Source: Chrysoperla carnea (Eukaryota; Arthropoda; Insecta; Neuroptera; Chrysopidae). From it: a DNA stretch of 64,000 bases. Shown one piece after another: positions 22,130 to 33,235 of this stretch; position 1 is the first letter of the stretch; every line of letters begins with the position of its first letter. The stretch covers positions 7,056,983-7,120,982 of the forward strand of contig NC_058337.1 in assembly GCF_905475395.1 (NCBI RefSeq), written 5' to 3'. The notes under the pieces are model-generated. The model saw nothing but the letters and a program-made list of their open reading frames with translations. It was not told the origin of the DNA and did no database searches. A program made the translations under genes and the position numbers.

Positions 22130-22250
22130 GGGATTTATATAGTAACTCGAGCGTGTCAGATTAACATATGGGAGGTTCCTTGGACCTTTCTAAGTACCTC
22201 CACCAAATATTAGCCCTTAATATAGGAACGCCCGCATAGGGCAAACGATC
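22130..22250 (+). repeat. Fragment of the CTCGAG-bearing repeat D
   Basis: agtaactcgagcgtgtcag matches the motif that recurs at 26437-26795 and 52360-52960. Confidence 0.5.
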
Positions 22251-22374
22251 AGATTATTATTATGTTATTAATTTCTTGATTTTGCTCAATAGTATGATTT
22301 TTATAGTTTTATAGTTTTTGACATGTATATAAAAAAATTTATGACACAAACAAGCTAAGATAATATAAAAAAAC

Positions 22375-23702
22375 AGGTATTCTAATCCTGCAATGCATGA
22401 TGGGAAATGTGTCCAACGTTTGACATATTAACTGTCAACTAAAATACTTGCATGCTGACTCCCATAACTCTCATAATAATAATAAATATTTTTATTATAT
22501 TTTATAGATATCTAAAGTATTCTTAATACTGAGAACAAGTAAATTAGTAATATCATTTAAAAAACAGGTTCTTATAATATTATTGCAAAAATCTAAATAA
22601 TTTATTTGCAAACAGTCTTTGTGGAAATAGCATATATGCACTTCGAGAACTAAAATAACAAGTTTTTGGTTCTCTGGTTGTACCGTTATATCTTTAACAT
22701 GTGAAGCCGTAAGGAAATGAATTTTCCCAAAACTTTATCACGCATTTTGTGACATTCAGTAAAAATAAGTGAGTGTTTAACAGTATCCTGAACATTTTTT
22801 GATAAAAGCTCATGAACCATCTGCAGATGCAATAATGACTTTCCACAACTAGTGAAAACTTCTTCGATTTTTTTCAGAAGTCAGAAGTTCAGTGATATAA
22901 GACAATCAGAAGACAAAACAAATACTGCCCCACCACAAAGATAATACAGTCAGTCCACTGTTAATTCACAATTATCAGGTATTTCGATGGTATATTGCGT
23001 TTCATCTAGTAAAAGTTCTTTAATTTTTTGACACAGAAATTCGAATATATTATTGTTATTTTTATATATATTAGAATATTAGAATATACGTTTATCAATC
23101 TAATGTTAATTTTTTAGTCGCTAATAGACCTTTTTCACATTTTTTTCTTTTTTTTAAATGAAAGTAAATGTCTTGATAAATGGGCTAATTTTTTTCCCCG
23201 ATTTTTTTGAAGCCATATGACCGAGAAAACAGACAATGAAATTCATTAAAATTCAAATTGGCGAAAACGATCCGGAAACACACGATGTTACACGAAAGTT
23301 GGTTTGACGTCATTTAAAGTTGATAATAGTGATGTATTAATACAACAGTCATTGACACTGTTTTATTGTCATTGCTTGTCGAATTGACATCACAGATCAC
23401 GTGTGCGGTGAAGCCAAAAAAAATCGTTTTAAAATATTTCAAATATTGTGACTTTTTAACAATTTTTTTCATAGTGTTTTTATTGTTAAAAATGCGTAAT
23501 TTTTGAGTTACAGGCTCTACTCGACCTATATTTTCATAAAAATTATCAAAAAGTATTTCTGTTTTTCATGAAAAAGGTCTATTAATTATTAACAAATATA
23601 TTTATTATAATGGAAGTTAGTATGGAAGTACTTTAGTTGACAGTCAGTTAGTAAGCTGAACACACTCGTGGCGGCACAACCGCATGAATGATTAGAATAC
23701 CT
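22375..23702. mobile_element. 1.3-kb element with about 110-bp inverted repeats
   Basis: aggtattctaatcc and gtcaactaaaatacttgcat at the left match, inverted, gattagaatacct and atggaagtactttagttgac at the right. It contains the nested element 23122-23585. There is no recognisable transposase. Confidence 0.68.
23122..23585. mobile_element. 464-bp MITE with TAATAGACCTTTTTCA ends
   Basis: taatagacctttttcac at the left, tgaaaaaggtctatta at the right. The ends resemble those of the smaller MITEs at 43587-43785 and 46176-46374 (agaccttttaat), so they may share a transposase source. Confidence 0.7.
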
Positions 23703-24707
23703 TGGTTTATTTTACCTTAAAACAAACGATACAATTTTTAGCGTTTATAAAATTATTCATATTTGTGTTTAAACAATGGTGCTAATATAAATGTATAAAA
23801 AAATATGAATACTGTATTTTATATACAACGTTTGTCAGATGCTTATATTTATCTTTAAATAATATATAAATTGTACCTCTGTATAATAAGTGATAATAAA
23901 TAATTTTTTTATGCCAAAAATATTTGTATTTATCTTTTAGACTAAGATCCCAGAACGATTAAACACAATCTATTTTTAAGTACAGGGTAACTATTTTAAT
24001 CGATGGACCCAAATATCTTCTAAAATACTTATACCACAAAAAAATGTTTCTTACAAAAATTATTCAGATTATATGGGACATATTATAATATCAGATTTGA
24101 ACTGTGTCTTCTGGATCCTTTAATCGTAAACTGAAATCCTTAACAGTAGGAAATATCTTTCGTGTAACTACGACTATGATTACGTTAAAATCGAGTGTTT
24201 CAGCATCCCAAAAAAAATGCACTTTTTTCGATGCTCGATTTCGGCTTCAAAAATTAGCTAAAAAGAACTGAAGATTTATTAATCTATTACTCATAACTTC
24301 AGTATATATCAACTTTAAAATCGAAGAAGAAAAAAAAGTTTTAAGCAAATGTAAAAACGACTACTTTCGCTCATTTTTGTAAGTTGTCTCGGAAATTACG
24401 CATACAAATCGGATTTACCAGACGTCAATCGATAGGTTTTTTTAAGATCTAGAACTTTTCCATTCAATTGTTTTGCATTGGACGTCACCTTTTTTCTAAT
24501 TGCAGGAAAACCGTGTTCTTATCCATTGATTAGCCGTAAACAAAAAACGTTAAGTTTCTTGGCTTGTTTCCTTCTATAACAACGTATTTTTTGTTTTCTG
24601 ATAGCAATTTTGTCATCCGTTTCATAGATTAATTGGATTATATTGTAAATATTGAAAAGTTTGAAGGATATTGATTTTAAATAATTATAAAGATTGTAAT
24701 TATAATT
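23703..24707. other. Intergenic stretch between convergent K2P and MAEA genes
   Basis: AT-rich, with no gene or clear repeat recognised. The part next to 24836 is probably the MAEA 3' UTR. Confidence 0.45.
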
Positions 24708-24835
24708 TTTATTTTATAATTCAAAATATGTACTTAACAATTATAATTAAAAGTAAAACAAAATAACTTATTCGATTTAGAATTAAGACAATAAAAAATA
24801 TAAAAAAAAGAAAGAGAAAAAAATAATTTCTATGT

Positions 24836-24937
24836 TTACATCACATAAACTTTTTCCAATTTTTTAAATGGGAACACTTCTTTAGTCCTTGGACATATCA
24901 CACGACCATTGTTTTCTAAAGCCATTTGTTCTAAAGC
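24836..24937 (-). CDS. MAEA: MAEA exon 7 (RING end, stop)
   Basis: The acceptor is tttttacag|gcttt. 33 codons, [20 protein letters not shown] to KVYVM, then TAA. A possible AATAAA polyadenylation signal lies on the - strand at 24713-24708, about 125 nt past the stop; in such AT-rich DNA it is weak evidence. Confidence 0.95.
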   Translation of the reverse strand, partial: ALEQMALENNGRVICPRTKEVFPFKKLEKVYVM

Positions 24938-27900
24938 CTGTAAAAAATAAAAATGATTAAATAAAAAAAAATTATAAAGTAAAATAATTATATTTTACTT
25001 TGTAGCAGGCGTTTATATCAAGTGTAAAAAAAACATAATCTAAATATACAGGGTGTCGCTAAAATCTCTTTACAATGCTCTACCACATATAGCTTAGCTC
25101 AAATAAATCGATTTAGCTAAACTTGTCCTGGTAAAAGTTGCTTCGTTTTGACGTAATACACTCCTGAAGTTGCAATTTTGAAATCGTTTTTCTTCCATAA
25201 CTTTAGAACGTATAGCGCGATTTTGATAAAAACTGGTGAAACTATATTTCATACAAAACAACTCATATAAACCTTATAAGTAAAATATGGGGTTTTTGGA
25301 AGCTAAACCCCGCCAAATTTTTACACCCATGGAGGTAAAGGATTTTAAGTATTAAATTTAGTTGAAGTTAACTGTTCATTACAAAAAAGGTGCTCTACAT
25401 ACAATTAGAAAAGCATGAAAAACTTTACTTTTGCAAGAAATCTGCTCAAATAGCAACTTTTAGTGGTATCTTTTTGAAAAAATTTTCATTGCAAAATAAT
25501 ATAAAGTTTCCGCGTAATTTGCGAAAATGCAAAAAAAGATGCTTCGGAAACGCCTGGCGCTATCGGTAAAGAAACATCCTACAAAAATTTAAAAAAAGCC
25601 TTTTCTTCGTTACGAGTTGCACGTACTACAATCTTTGCATAATTATTAATATCGTACATCCTTGATAAAACCTTGAAAACGCAAATAAAAAACAGGATCC
25701 ATATTTTCTCGTAAAGTTTCCATCGAATTTGACAGCTAGATTCATTTTTTAGCGCTACAACCCCCTATTTTTTGTTTTTTTACTTTTTTTCTTCGTTAAT
25801 TGTTTATAACCTTTTTCTATTTTTTATGTGCTGAAAAATGCTTTCTATATATTTTTCTAGTCATCAATCCAAATCCAAGAAGCTCACACGTATTTTTAAG
25901 AGCATTATTTCTATATTTTATCAATTTGAACTTGTTGACTAGACTATACTTGAATATAATGCAAATTAAAATGTGCTGTAACACTAGCATTTACTTAGTG
26001 GACAATTATAGCGAATTTGAGGGGAATTTATCCATGATATAAAGAACAATTAAATATAAAATAAAATAAAATAATTGTTGAGTGTACTGTACCTGTTCTC
26101 CATATACATAACCATTAGGTAACATCATGGGTTGATTGTGTTCATTTAATGGAAGTCCTGATATATGGCACACTAATCTAGATTGTGAACAATGAGCAAA
26201 TGGCAGTGGTTCAGCTAGTTGATTCAGAGGATCCTGGCAAACTGGACACCCTGAATTATGTTGGTCCCTCATGGAGGCGTAACACTGATTAAACATCAAT
26301 CATTAAGGATTCATATTCAACATTTATTATCTACTAAGAGAACTTATTTACCACCCTAATAATAATAAAGTCACCAATCTTTATGGCATTTGTGTATTCT
26401 ATTCTAGCCTTTATAGTAGAGAAGCCCACGATGCTAAATGTGTATGTAGTAATTCGAGCGTCGTCGAGACCTATTGGATTTTACAGCTTAGATGATTTTA
26501 AGAAAAAAAGCTCCTATCAAGTTTTTCAATTTAGCGGTAGGGGGAGAACTGACAGACCTTGGAATATGTAAAAAATATACCCATGGAGCTCGAACGCATC
26601 AGATATTCAAACTGTAATACTCCAACGTATTTCTGATAACGGAAAATTATTAAACGGGACGTTAAGTGGACCCCAACGAAGCTCCAGTACAAAAGACTGA
26701 CGATTTGGAGGTTACGCATGCTAATGGCAGATTTTTGAAAATGCAAAAAAAATCGACATTTGTAGTAGCTCGAGCGCGTCACATTTTTATACTAATCTTA
26801 TTCGTCATTCACGAGTAATTTGGTTATTCTTATTCTTTATTTGTCATTCAAATAAATTTTATCCATCTCTGATTCGTCTATTTATTTATTGGACTGAAAA
26901 AACTAATTTAAAAAATAAATTAATTTGAAAAGGATATGGTGTTTTTAATGAAGAAAGGCCAGCCTGTAAGGCCACTGTAAACACAGATTGATTCGATAAT
27001 TGGAATAATCGATAATTTTCCTGCCGAAATTGTTCAATTAATGTTTCCCAACGTGCGTCATCAAATAATTCTTTATACTGGCTGATATCTAAAAAAAGTT
27101 TTAAAATTATATCAATTGTTATAACTTAGTCAAATAATTCCAGAATCTAGATCCGACCCTGTAAGCATGTCTATGGTTATCTAAAAACTTCTAATGAGTG
27201 GTCTCGTGGCACCCTGTATATTAAAATTCGATGTTTTGATAAAAAGTCCCGCACTTATTATATGCAATGTGTCGCATTTAAGATGAAGACACCCTCATAT
27301 TTTCGTTATTTGTAGGAATATCGATTTGAAAGTTTTTACAGTCATACAGGGTGATGGGTTACATTTTTTAAGATACCTAATGGAAATTTGATCTTTTATC
27401 TCAGCCTACTACAAATTGACAAGTAGAAGATATCGGTCAAATAATCGATTAAGTAAATCGTCATAATCGTATAAACGGTTAGCGATACAAAAAAAAAAAT
27501 ATTGACAGGAAATTTAATTATCTACAATAAAGACTATTACCATTTTTGGTCCAAGGTGCGCGGTTATGGAGATATATCCCAAAACGATTTTCCTTAAAAT
27601 GGAGGCACTTCCCCCGCCTATTTTTGTAAGAATTTTGTGCATTTACATTCAGTACGTGATACTGAACCTATTTAAATAAAAGATTTACTCCTCTAATTTA
27701 ATGCAGAAAAAATTCTCTGTAGCCTGAAGTATATTTTTTAATTTGCTAACTAGTGTGCTATGGATTGTAAAAACTGAACAAATAGATAATTTAATAGTGT
27801 TATGTATTGAAATATTTCAATAAACCTGCTATAATTTTGAGTAAAGACCAAAATAATGAAAAAATTAAAAGTTCGAATTTTGTCATGAAAATCGTTATTT

Positions 27901-30900
27901 GGGAATAAAAAAAATATTTTAAGCAACTTTTTTAAATAAATTTTTTTTCAATATTACTAATTATCTCTGACGTTAAATAAAATATTAAGAATCGCCTCTA
28001 TTTGTCAATTTGAATTAAGTTGAGTTTAAAGTTTTGATTTTGCTTAAGTATCTTAAAAAATTGACCCATCACCCTGTATGATTGTGCAAAATTTCAATTC
28101 GATATTCTTATAAATAACGAAAATATTAGGTTGCCTTCATCTTAAATGCGACAAACTGTTGGTCTCGGTCAAATGAAATCAGCAAAACTAAATTTGCATG
28201 CTTATTATTGTGTAAAATACAGCAGGTTTAGATTGACAAAATTCTTTCAAGTGGAAACTGCTGCTAAATTTTTCTTTTTCTATTGTAACTTTAAACATAA
28301 TTCTTGCGTCGTAAACATGCTCACAGAATCAGGTCCAAATCCAAAACTAAAATTAATAAATCACTTACTTGTATCGACTGGAAAAGCCAATAGAGCCATA
28401 CAATGTTGAATGGCAGTCAATTGATCTTCTTCAAAGGATGAAAAGAATTTACGAGCATATTTAACAGCATCAACTCGTCGATCGGATTTGATTAGCTCAA
28501 CAAACTCCTGAATTCGTAAATTAAATTCCATATTTGATTTTAGTTTACGTAATTTGGAACGGTTATCATGACACCATGCCAAACATTTATCAGTCTCATG
28601 ATTTGCTAAAGATTTTTCAACTTCGCGTGAAACTAGGAAAACCTCTATTAAAAAAAAAAAAAACATACTCATTAGTACAATTAACCTAAAAATTATAAAT
28701 GACTTTACCTATGTTGGTTAAATCTTGTAATTCAGACTTGTCTGCTAATTTAGCTGCGGCACCGTAATATCCTTTTCGTAAAAAATACTCGACAAGCATT
28801 CTATCCAAACGTTTTCGCCGCCATTGATTTAAAGCTCCTTGAGAGATTTCTCCCGTAGCAGTTGTTGTTGCATGTTCCTTTAAATGATCTAAGCGACGTT
28901 TACAAACATAACCAGCCTGTAACTCTTCTGAAATACTTTCATCAGCTTTCCTTTTCAAAACTTGCAGTTTTTCAACCTGTGTTCAATAAATAAACATAAT
29001 TTTAAAATTTAATATTTAAATTTTAGGAAATTCGAACGTCGAATTTTGAACATTGTTAAAACTTTAACAATATCAATAATTGACAATCAAGTTGAATTTG
29101 TTTACCACACACGTACCAACGATTTCGTAATTTGCAAAGATTTCGTAATTATAGCTTAATTTCTTTTTCAACGCTCTTCTATATAGTCGGATAAAGGAAT
29201 ACATAAAATAGCCAATCTTAGGGAGTCCTTAGAAACCTTTCAAAGGGGGAAAATTATTTGGAGGGGGAAAATGCAATGTCCCAACTAGTATATCAACGCC
29301 TAGCCTAAATCGCTAATGATAGAAACTTGAAATTTCGAGAGGATATTGATTTTATACTGTGGTGTTTAGAAAGGTTTTTTCGAAATTTATCCCCTAAAAG
29401 GATGATAACCAATTTTAAAAATAATTTCACCTATAGAATGCTACAATATCATCAATTAACGAAAGGACAACCGGAAAATGATTTTATGAAGAGCTAAATA
29501 AAAATTTGGTTGGTAGCATCAATATTTTTAATTTTCACCATTTCTTTAAGTAATATTTTGATTGGTTAACTATAAAACGAGCTAGAGCCTAAATGGCCGA
29601 GCGGTCTAAGGCGGTTATCTTTGACTGTTTGTCTATTTAGCCTTAGGTTGTGGGTTCGAATCCAAGCAGCGGCAGTGTGAACAATTATGATTAATGAAGG
29701 TGGTAGAATTGATCACATTGTCGTCGCTTGGATAAGAACGAAGTAACCGATTCCACCCACAACAAAATGTAATTGTAAATATGTTTGTAATTAAATAAAT
29801 AAAGATTAACAACACGCTTCTGTTATAGGCGTATATGTCAGAGAAACGGAGGTTAAATCCCATTATTATATATAAAACGAGCTATTAGATTAAAACTACC
29901 AGATTGATTGATTAATATTTCGTTTTCTAGTTAACCAATCAAAAAATAACTTAGACAAAAGTTGCAGAGTTTGATGGGGAACATCATGTTGTGACATCAG
30001 ATTGGATCTAATTCTTCGGATTTCTTTAATAGCCAAAGTTAGATTCTAAACGGTAAGAGATAGAATAACACTTTAAATTAAAAAGTTGATTGTCAGATTA
30101 AAATGGCCCACAGTGAATAAGCGTTCAAAAAATAAAAAATAAAGTACGGATTTTTACCGAAAATTAGTTTTTTTGAATTTTCGAAGAAAACGAATTCGAC
30201 TGTTTATTTTGGACAATTCTAAACTTTTTGACTCGTGACACTTAGTACCTAATCTCACCGCTTTCAATAGATATATAAGCGTTAAAAAAAGTATATCATA
30301 CACTTTTAAAAGTACTATAAAAAACCTTGAAAATGAAACAAGTTTCAAATCATTTGCACGAAAATTAACGGAGTTTATAATGAAAAGCATGTTTCTCATA
30401 CCTTTTTTTTGTTTTATTCAGAGCAAATCTGATGAATTTACCACGGGAACTAAAATTAATGCTTGCCGCTTTGAACTTTACTTCAATTAGGCATTGACAA
30501 CATGCTCAAAAATTACTAACGGTTTCGGATAAATAGTTTTTGAAATATTGCAATTTAAAAACAAAAACCAAAAAATTGTCTTTATCGTAAAATAACTCGA
30601 AAAATAATAAACTTACAAAAAAAGTTTATAGAGGGAAAAAATTTAGCTCTTTTTCCGCAATATTTCACCTTCCAAACTTTATAATATTATTTTTTATTTT
30701 TCGAGTTATTTAACGATAAAAGCATTTTTTATTGTTTTTTCTTGAAAATTTTGTGTGTATGTAAATTCCAATATTTCAAAAAATGTATTTCCGAAACGGT
30801 TTGAGCTTTTTGAGCATGTTGTAGGTATCTAAACAAAGTAAACTGGAAATCGAAAAGCATTCATTTTAGCTTTCCTGGTAAATTCAGTTGTGCTGAATAA

Positions 30901-31881
30901 AACATAAAAAAAAGTACGAGAAACATCCTTTTCATTATAACTCCATTAATTTTCGTGCAAATGACTTAAAACTTGTTTCATTTTTAAGGTTTTTTATAGT
31001 ACTTTAAAAAGTGTACGATATACTTTTTCCAAAAAACGTCCGATTTTTCAGTTATTTAACGTTAAATACTCCGAATTTCAATCGCAAATAACTCGGAAAA
31101 TATCGACCTTTCTAAATATACTTGACACTTTTTGCTTAGAATATACCAATCTATCGATTCCCGTTGCCATTTTCCAACATATATTTTTCCACCCCCTAGA
31201 AGGGGCGGTTACCACTCCCTGAGCAAAAGCACCACTCGGCACCATATAACTCTTGTTCTAGAGTGTGAACAAAGCTTAATCACAAATTTTCATCGAAATT
31301 GGAGCTATAGGTCAAAATTTAGAGATTTCGTCTTTTTTTCTCCTCGTTTATTGGAGTTATTTGGGACCCCCATTGGTTAAAAATTAAAGCCTAAAAGCCA
31401 AAGCCAAATTGGTAAAATATAGAAATAATGGTCCTAAAAATACGTATGATAGCTTGTTGGATTCGGAATGATGTTTAGAAAAATATGCCAGAAATATTTT
31501 CCAGCACAAAAAAAATTAAGGTTATAAACAATTAAAAATGAAAGAAAAGGAATTTCTAAATTCCTAAACTGGAAACTGTAGCAAATAATTATTTGATACT
31601 CGATAATTTTAATATCCTTACCATTCCACCAAGTAGTCGAGTAATATCCCCTGCAGCCAATTTTTCTCCTTCTAAACCTTTTTCGATCTCTAAAGCCGCT
31701 TGTTGAACATGTGATACTTCTCGATCTAAAGTTTTTTGTGCAGCACGAAATTTTTTGTTCAAAAATTCATATGGGACCTAGATAAAATTAATTACAGATT
31801 TGCCAATTTTTGTACAAAAAATTATTTTAAAAAAATAATTACTTTCAATGTTGGATGTTCCAATGATTTCACGTCAGCCAT
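24836..31881 (-). CDS. MAEA: MAEA, RING-type subunit of the CTLH/GID E3 ubiquitin ligase, 7 exons, 395 aa
   Basis: Exons in transcript order are 31881-31843, 31777-31622, 28976-28709, 28644-28369, 27088-26938, 26288-26093 and 24937-24836; they total 1188 nt, 396 codons with TAA. Vertebrate MAEA is 396 aa, so the length is essentially full. The N-terminal helical region ends near residue 90 ([12 protein letters not shown]). LisH is about 118-150 ([18 protein letters not shown]), CTLH about 156-215 ([18 protein letters not shown]), and CRA runs through AFPVDT to [11 protein letters not shown]. The C-terminal degenerate RING has C311-PV-C314, H329-C330, C337 and C377-P, and the protein ends KVYVM. 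With RMND5 the protein forms the catalytic RING pair of the CTLH ubiquitin ligase in cytoplasm and nucleus (family knowledge). It converges with the K2P gene downstream. Confidence 0.96.
24938..26092 (-). other. MAEA: MAEA intron 6
   Basis: GT-AG intron of 1155 nt. acagggtgtcgctaaaat at about 25049 looks like the edge of an interspersed repeat; no partner end was found. The + strand frame 25800-26042 is not coding. Confidence 0.6.
26093..26288 (-). CDS. MAEA: MAEA exon 6 (RING part 1)
   Basis: It begins with T (third base of Pro297) and then CAG TGT TAC, giving PQCY as in other MAEA proteins. It continues [27 protein letters not shown] and [13 protein letters not shown], ending at a gtacag donor. 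The exact 5' boundary is set by reading frame, since the intron does not appear to end in AG or AC. Confidence 0.88.
26289..26937 (-). other. MAEA: U12-type (minor spliceosome) intron of MAEA, apparent AT-AA ends
   Basis: On the - strand the intron opens ATATCCTTTT, matching the U12 5' splice consensus at all eight core positions. Near the other end, tCCTTAATg at about 26309-26302 fits the U12 branch-point consensus, 14 nt before the junction implied by the reading frame. There is no polypyrimidine tract. Joining at the nearest AG (aatcag|tgt) would put exon 6 out of frame and reach TGA within six codons. The frame requires the intron to end in ...TTTAA, an AT-AA intron. It contains a copy of the CTCGAG-bearing repeat (26437-26795). 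Confidence 0.75.
26437..26795 (-). repeat. Repeat D copy inside the U12 intron
   Basis: On the - strand gacgcgctcgagctac, cctccaaatcgtcag and ggtccacttaacgt follow in the same order as in 52560-52860. Confidence 0.7.
26938..27088 (-). CDS. MAEA: MAEA exon 5 (CRA domain), bounded by a U12-type donor
   Basis: The acceptor is ttttttag|atatc. It encodes [17 protein letters not shown] and [11 protein letters not shown]. There is no GT near the expected end. The exon stops after CC of Pro297 directly before ATATCCTTTT, the consensus of U12-dependent introns. The peptide joins correctly to QCYASMRD in exon 6. Confidence 0.9.
27264..28158. mobile_element. 895-bp element K with about 165-bp inverted repeats in MAEA intron 4
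   Basis: gtcgcatttaagatgaag, ttttcgttatttgtagg and catacagggtgatggg at the left recur inverted at the right (catcaccctgtatg, cttcatcttaaatgcgac). The right half is shared with 36297-36700. Confidence 0.78.
28369..28644 (-). CDS. MAEA: MAEA exon 4 (CTLH domain)
   Basis: The acceptor is a long T tract ending aatag|aggtt; the donor is tacaa|gtaagt. It encodes [39 protein letters not shown] and LLAFPVDT, the CTLH and start of CRA. Confidence 0.95.
28709..28976 (-). CDS. MAEA: MAEA exon 3 (helix end and LisH)
   Basis: The acceptor is aacacag|gttgaa and the donor cataag-like, at catag|gtaaag. It carries [15 protein letters not shown] and the LisH motif. It ends with one base left over, completing Glu155 in exon 4. 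Confidence 0.95.
29583..29815 (+). repeat. tRNA-derived SINE in MAEA intron 2
   Basis: A box tggccgagcgg and perfect B box ggttcgaatcc lie about 60 bp apart, with the layout of a long-variable-arm (Leu/Ser-type) tRNA. A 130-bp unrelated body and an aaataaataaag tail follow. The 5' and 3' acceptor strands do not pair, so it is a SINE and not a tRNA gene. It is antisense to MAEA. Confidence 0.72.
30283..31022. mobile_element. 740-bp fold-back element in MAEA intron 2
   Basis: The two halves are inverted copies over about 365 bp: gtatatcatacacttttaaa pairs with tttaaaaagtgtacgatata, caaatcatttgcacg with cgtgcaaatgactt, and aaataactcgaaaaataata with the ttatttttcgagttattt region at the centre near 30652. 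Arms are diverged, suggesting an old insertion. Confidence 0.75.
31190..31560 (+). repeat. Repeat family M, copy in MAEA intron 2
   Basis: ggggcggttaccactccc, ggcaccatataactc and ggaatgatgtttagaaaaat resemble 9420-9700. It is close to MAEA exon 2. Confidence 0.55.
31622..31777 (-). CDS. MAEA: MAEA exon 2
   Basis: Phase 0 at both ends. It encodes [15 protein letters not shown], the helical bundle and LLGGM. The acceptor is atctag|gtccc and the donor aatg|gtaagg. Confidence 0.95.
31843..31881 (-). CDS. MAEA: MAEA exon 1 (start codon)
   Basis: ATG at 31881-31879 opens a 13-codon exon, [13 protein letters not shown], followed by a gtaatt donor. The EHPTLK motif, continued by VPYE in exon 2, matches the conserved start of MAEA proteins. 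The intron that follows is only 65 nt. Confidence 0.9.
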
Positions 31882-32309
31882 TATACTACTTATACACTGA
31901 CTTATTTTAATTTGTTATTTATTTTCAAATAAACAGCACAATTTTAAATTATTATTAATAAAAATAATTGTCAAATCCTGTCAAATCGACATTGCATTGC
32001 AATCAGCTGATTGTACTGAAGCTAGTCAATACTGAACAGAGCTCTGAATATAACCATGGACATACAGAATGGACTGAGTGTTCCCTATCCAGTCGAGAAT
32101 ATTTTTAAGATCTCAGCGCCGCAACAATAAAAATATGAACTTTTCAACACGTCATTCGCTGATCATTTTCATTGAATATTACAGAACGATTATACAATGT
32201 CTTGAAATATTTATTTATTTTCTATTATTTTCTTTAAAGCGTGCTTTTGGCAGCTGCTTCCTTTCGTTATTTAAAAAGATTGTTTTCCTGTGTTCTTGAT
32301 ATTTGTAAT
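31882..32309. promoter_or_regulatory. Region upstream of MAEA
   Basis: It contains the MAEA 5' UTR and presumably its promoter on the - strand. No TATA box or defined regulatory motif was recognised. The + strand frame at 32078-32299 shows no known product. Confidence 0.35.
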
Positions 32310-32560
32310 CATGAAGGCTATAAAGAAGGAGAACGATCGCAATAGAAAATATTGTCCCCAATATTTTGAAAAAATAAGTGAGGCGCTGGGATCGCTAAGT
32401 TGTATCATTAAATGCGGGCTGTTGTGCGCTAATATACTACTTACCGACGACAGCGCGGCTGGTGGCTGAAAAATGAACTATAAATTCTACAAATTTTCAG
32501 GGACAGGTGCGCTAATGCTTTAGTACATAGCGATCGTTCTCCTTCTTTATAGCCTTCATG
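32310..32560. mobile_element. 251-bp TIR element ERG, copy 2
   Basis: Same family as 20669-20920, here with ends catgaaggctataaagaagg and ccttctttatagccttcatg. Both ends carry the same two changes relative to copy 1, so pairing between ends is preserved. Confidence 0.88.
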
Positions 32561-33235
32561 TTTGTAATTTTCTGATTAGTGTTTTTCTTATAAAACAAAT
32601 TGGAGGGTTATAATAGGGCTTTTCATTTCAAAATCACGATTCGCTTGTTTCGGACTAAATGTTTCATAACCAATGCGATAAAATGAATAACAAATATCTT
32701 TCTCCCTTAGTTTAACTTATTGCTGTCAGTCTTCAAAAATAAACTCTGCACTTGCGCTTATGACATGATTGAAAGGCCTTTTGTTCGTATTCGAATTAAT
32801 GCGTTTTTCTTCAAACGACGAATTTTGCCTGAAATTAATAAATTATTTAAGTATATATATGCCTTAACAGCTTATTCAACAAAAGATTGTATAATTAAGT
32901 TCTTGCTTAACTTTATTCATTTTACTAAGGATTTGTTCAAACATTACAATATTTTGGATATATTACAAAAATTTATTCCTATAATAGCTTCAGTAACTTC
33001 TTATATGAGTTGCATATCAAGGAAATAATATTTCAGACTTGGAATCTGTAGATTTATGGTTTAATACATGAGGGTTCTTTATAAGATCTTTTCATCAAAT
33101 ATCTTAAATGTTCAATTCAATATATCATTTGTTCTTTTTCCTGAAACACAGAGTTGTATTTAGTTTCAAAAACTCCGTCATATGTTCTTAACATTTTTAG
33201 AAGATTCGATTAAGGCTGTTGTCTCTGTACAATAT
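32561..33235. other. Intergenic, unassigned
   Basis: A 102-codon frame at 32720-33028 (+) has biased AT-rich composition and no motif I can name; I do not call it a gene. Confidence 0.4.

Noticed and set aside
26938..27000. A GT-AG alternative for the MAEA intron (GT in acagtggcc at about 26975 to cag|tgt)
   Set aside because: It keeps frame but removes the conserved [14 protein letters not shown] peptide and uses a poor donor; the U12 signals are much stronger.
29583..29690. Possible tRNA-Leu/Ser gene with good A and B boxes
   Set aside because: The acceptor-stem halves do not pair and a SINE-like body and tail follow, so it is called a SINE.
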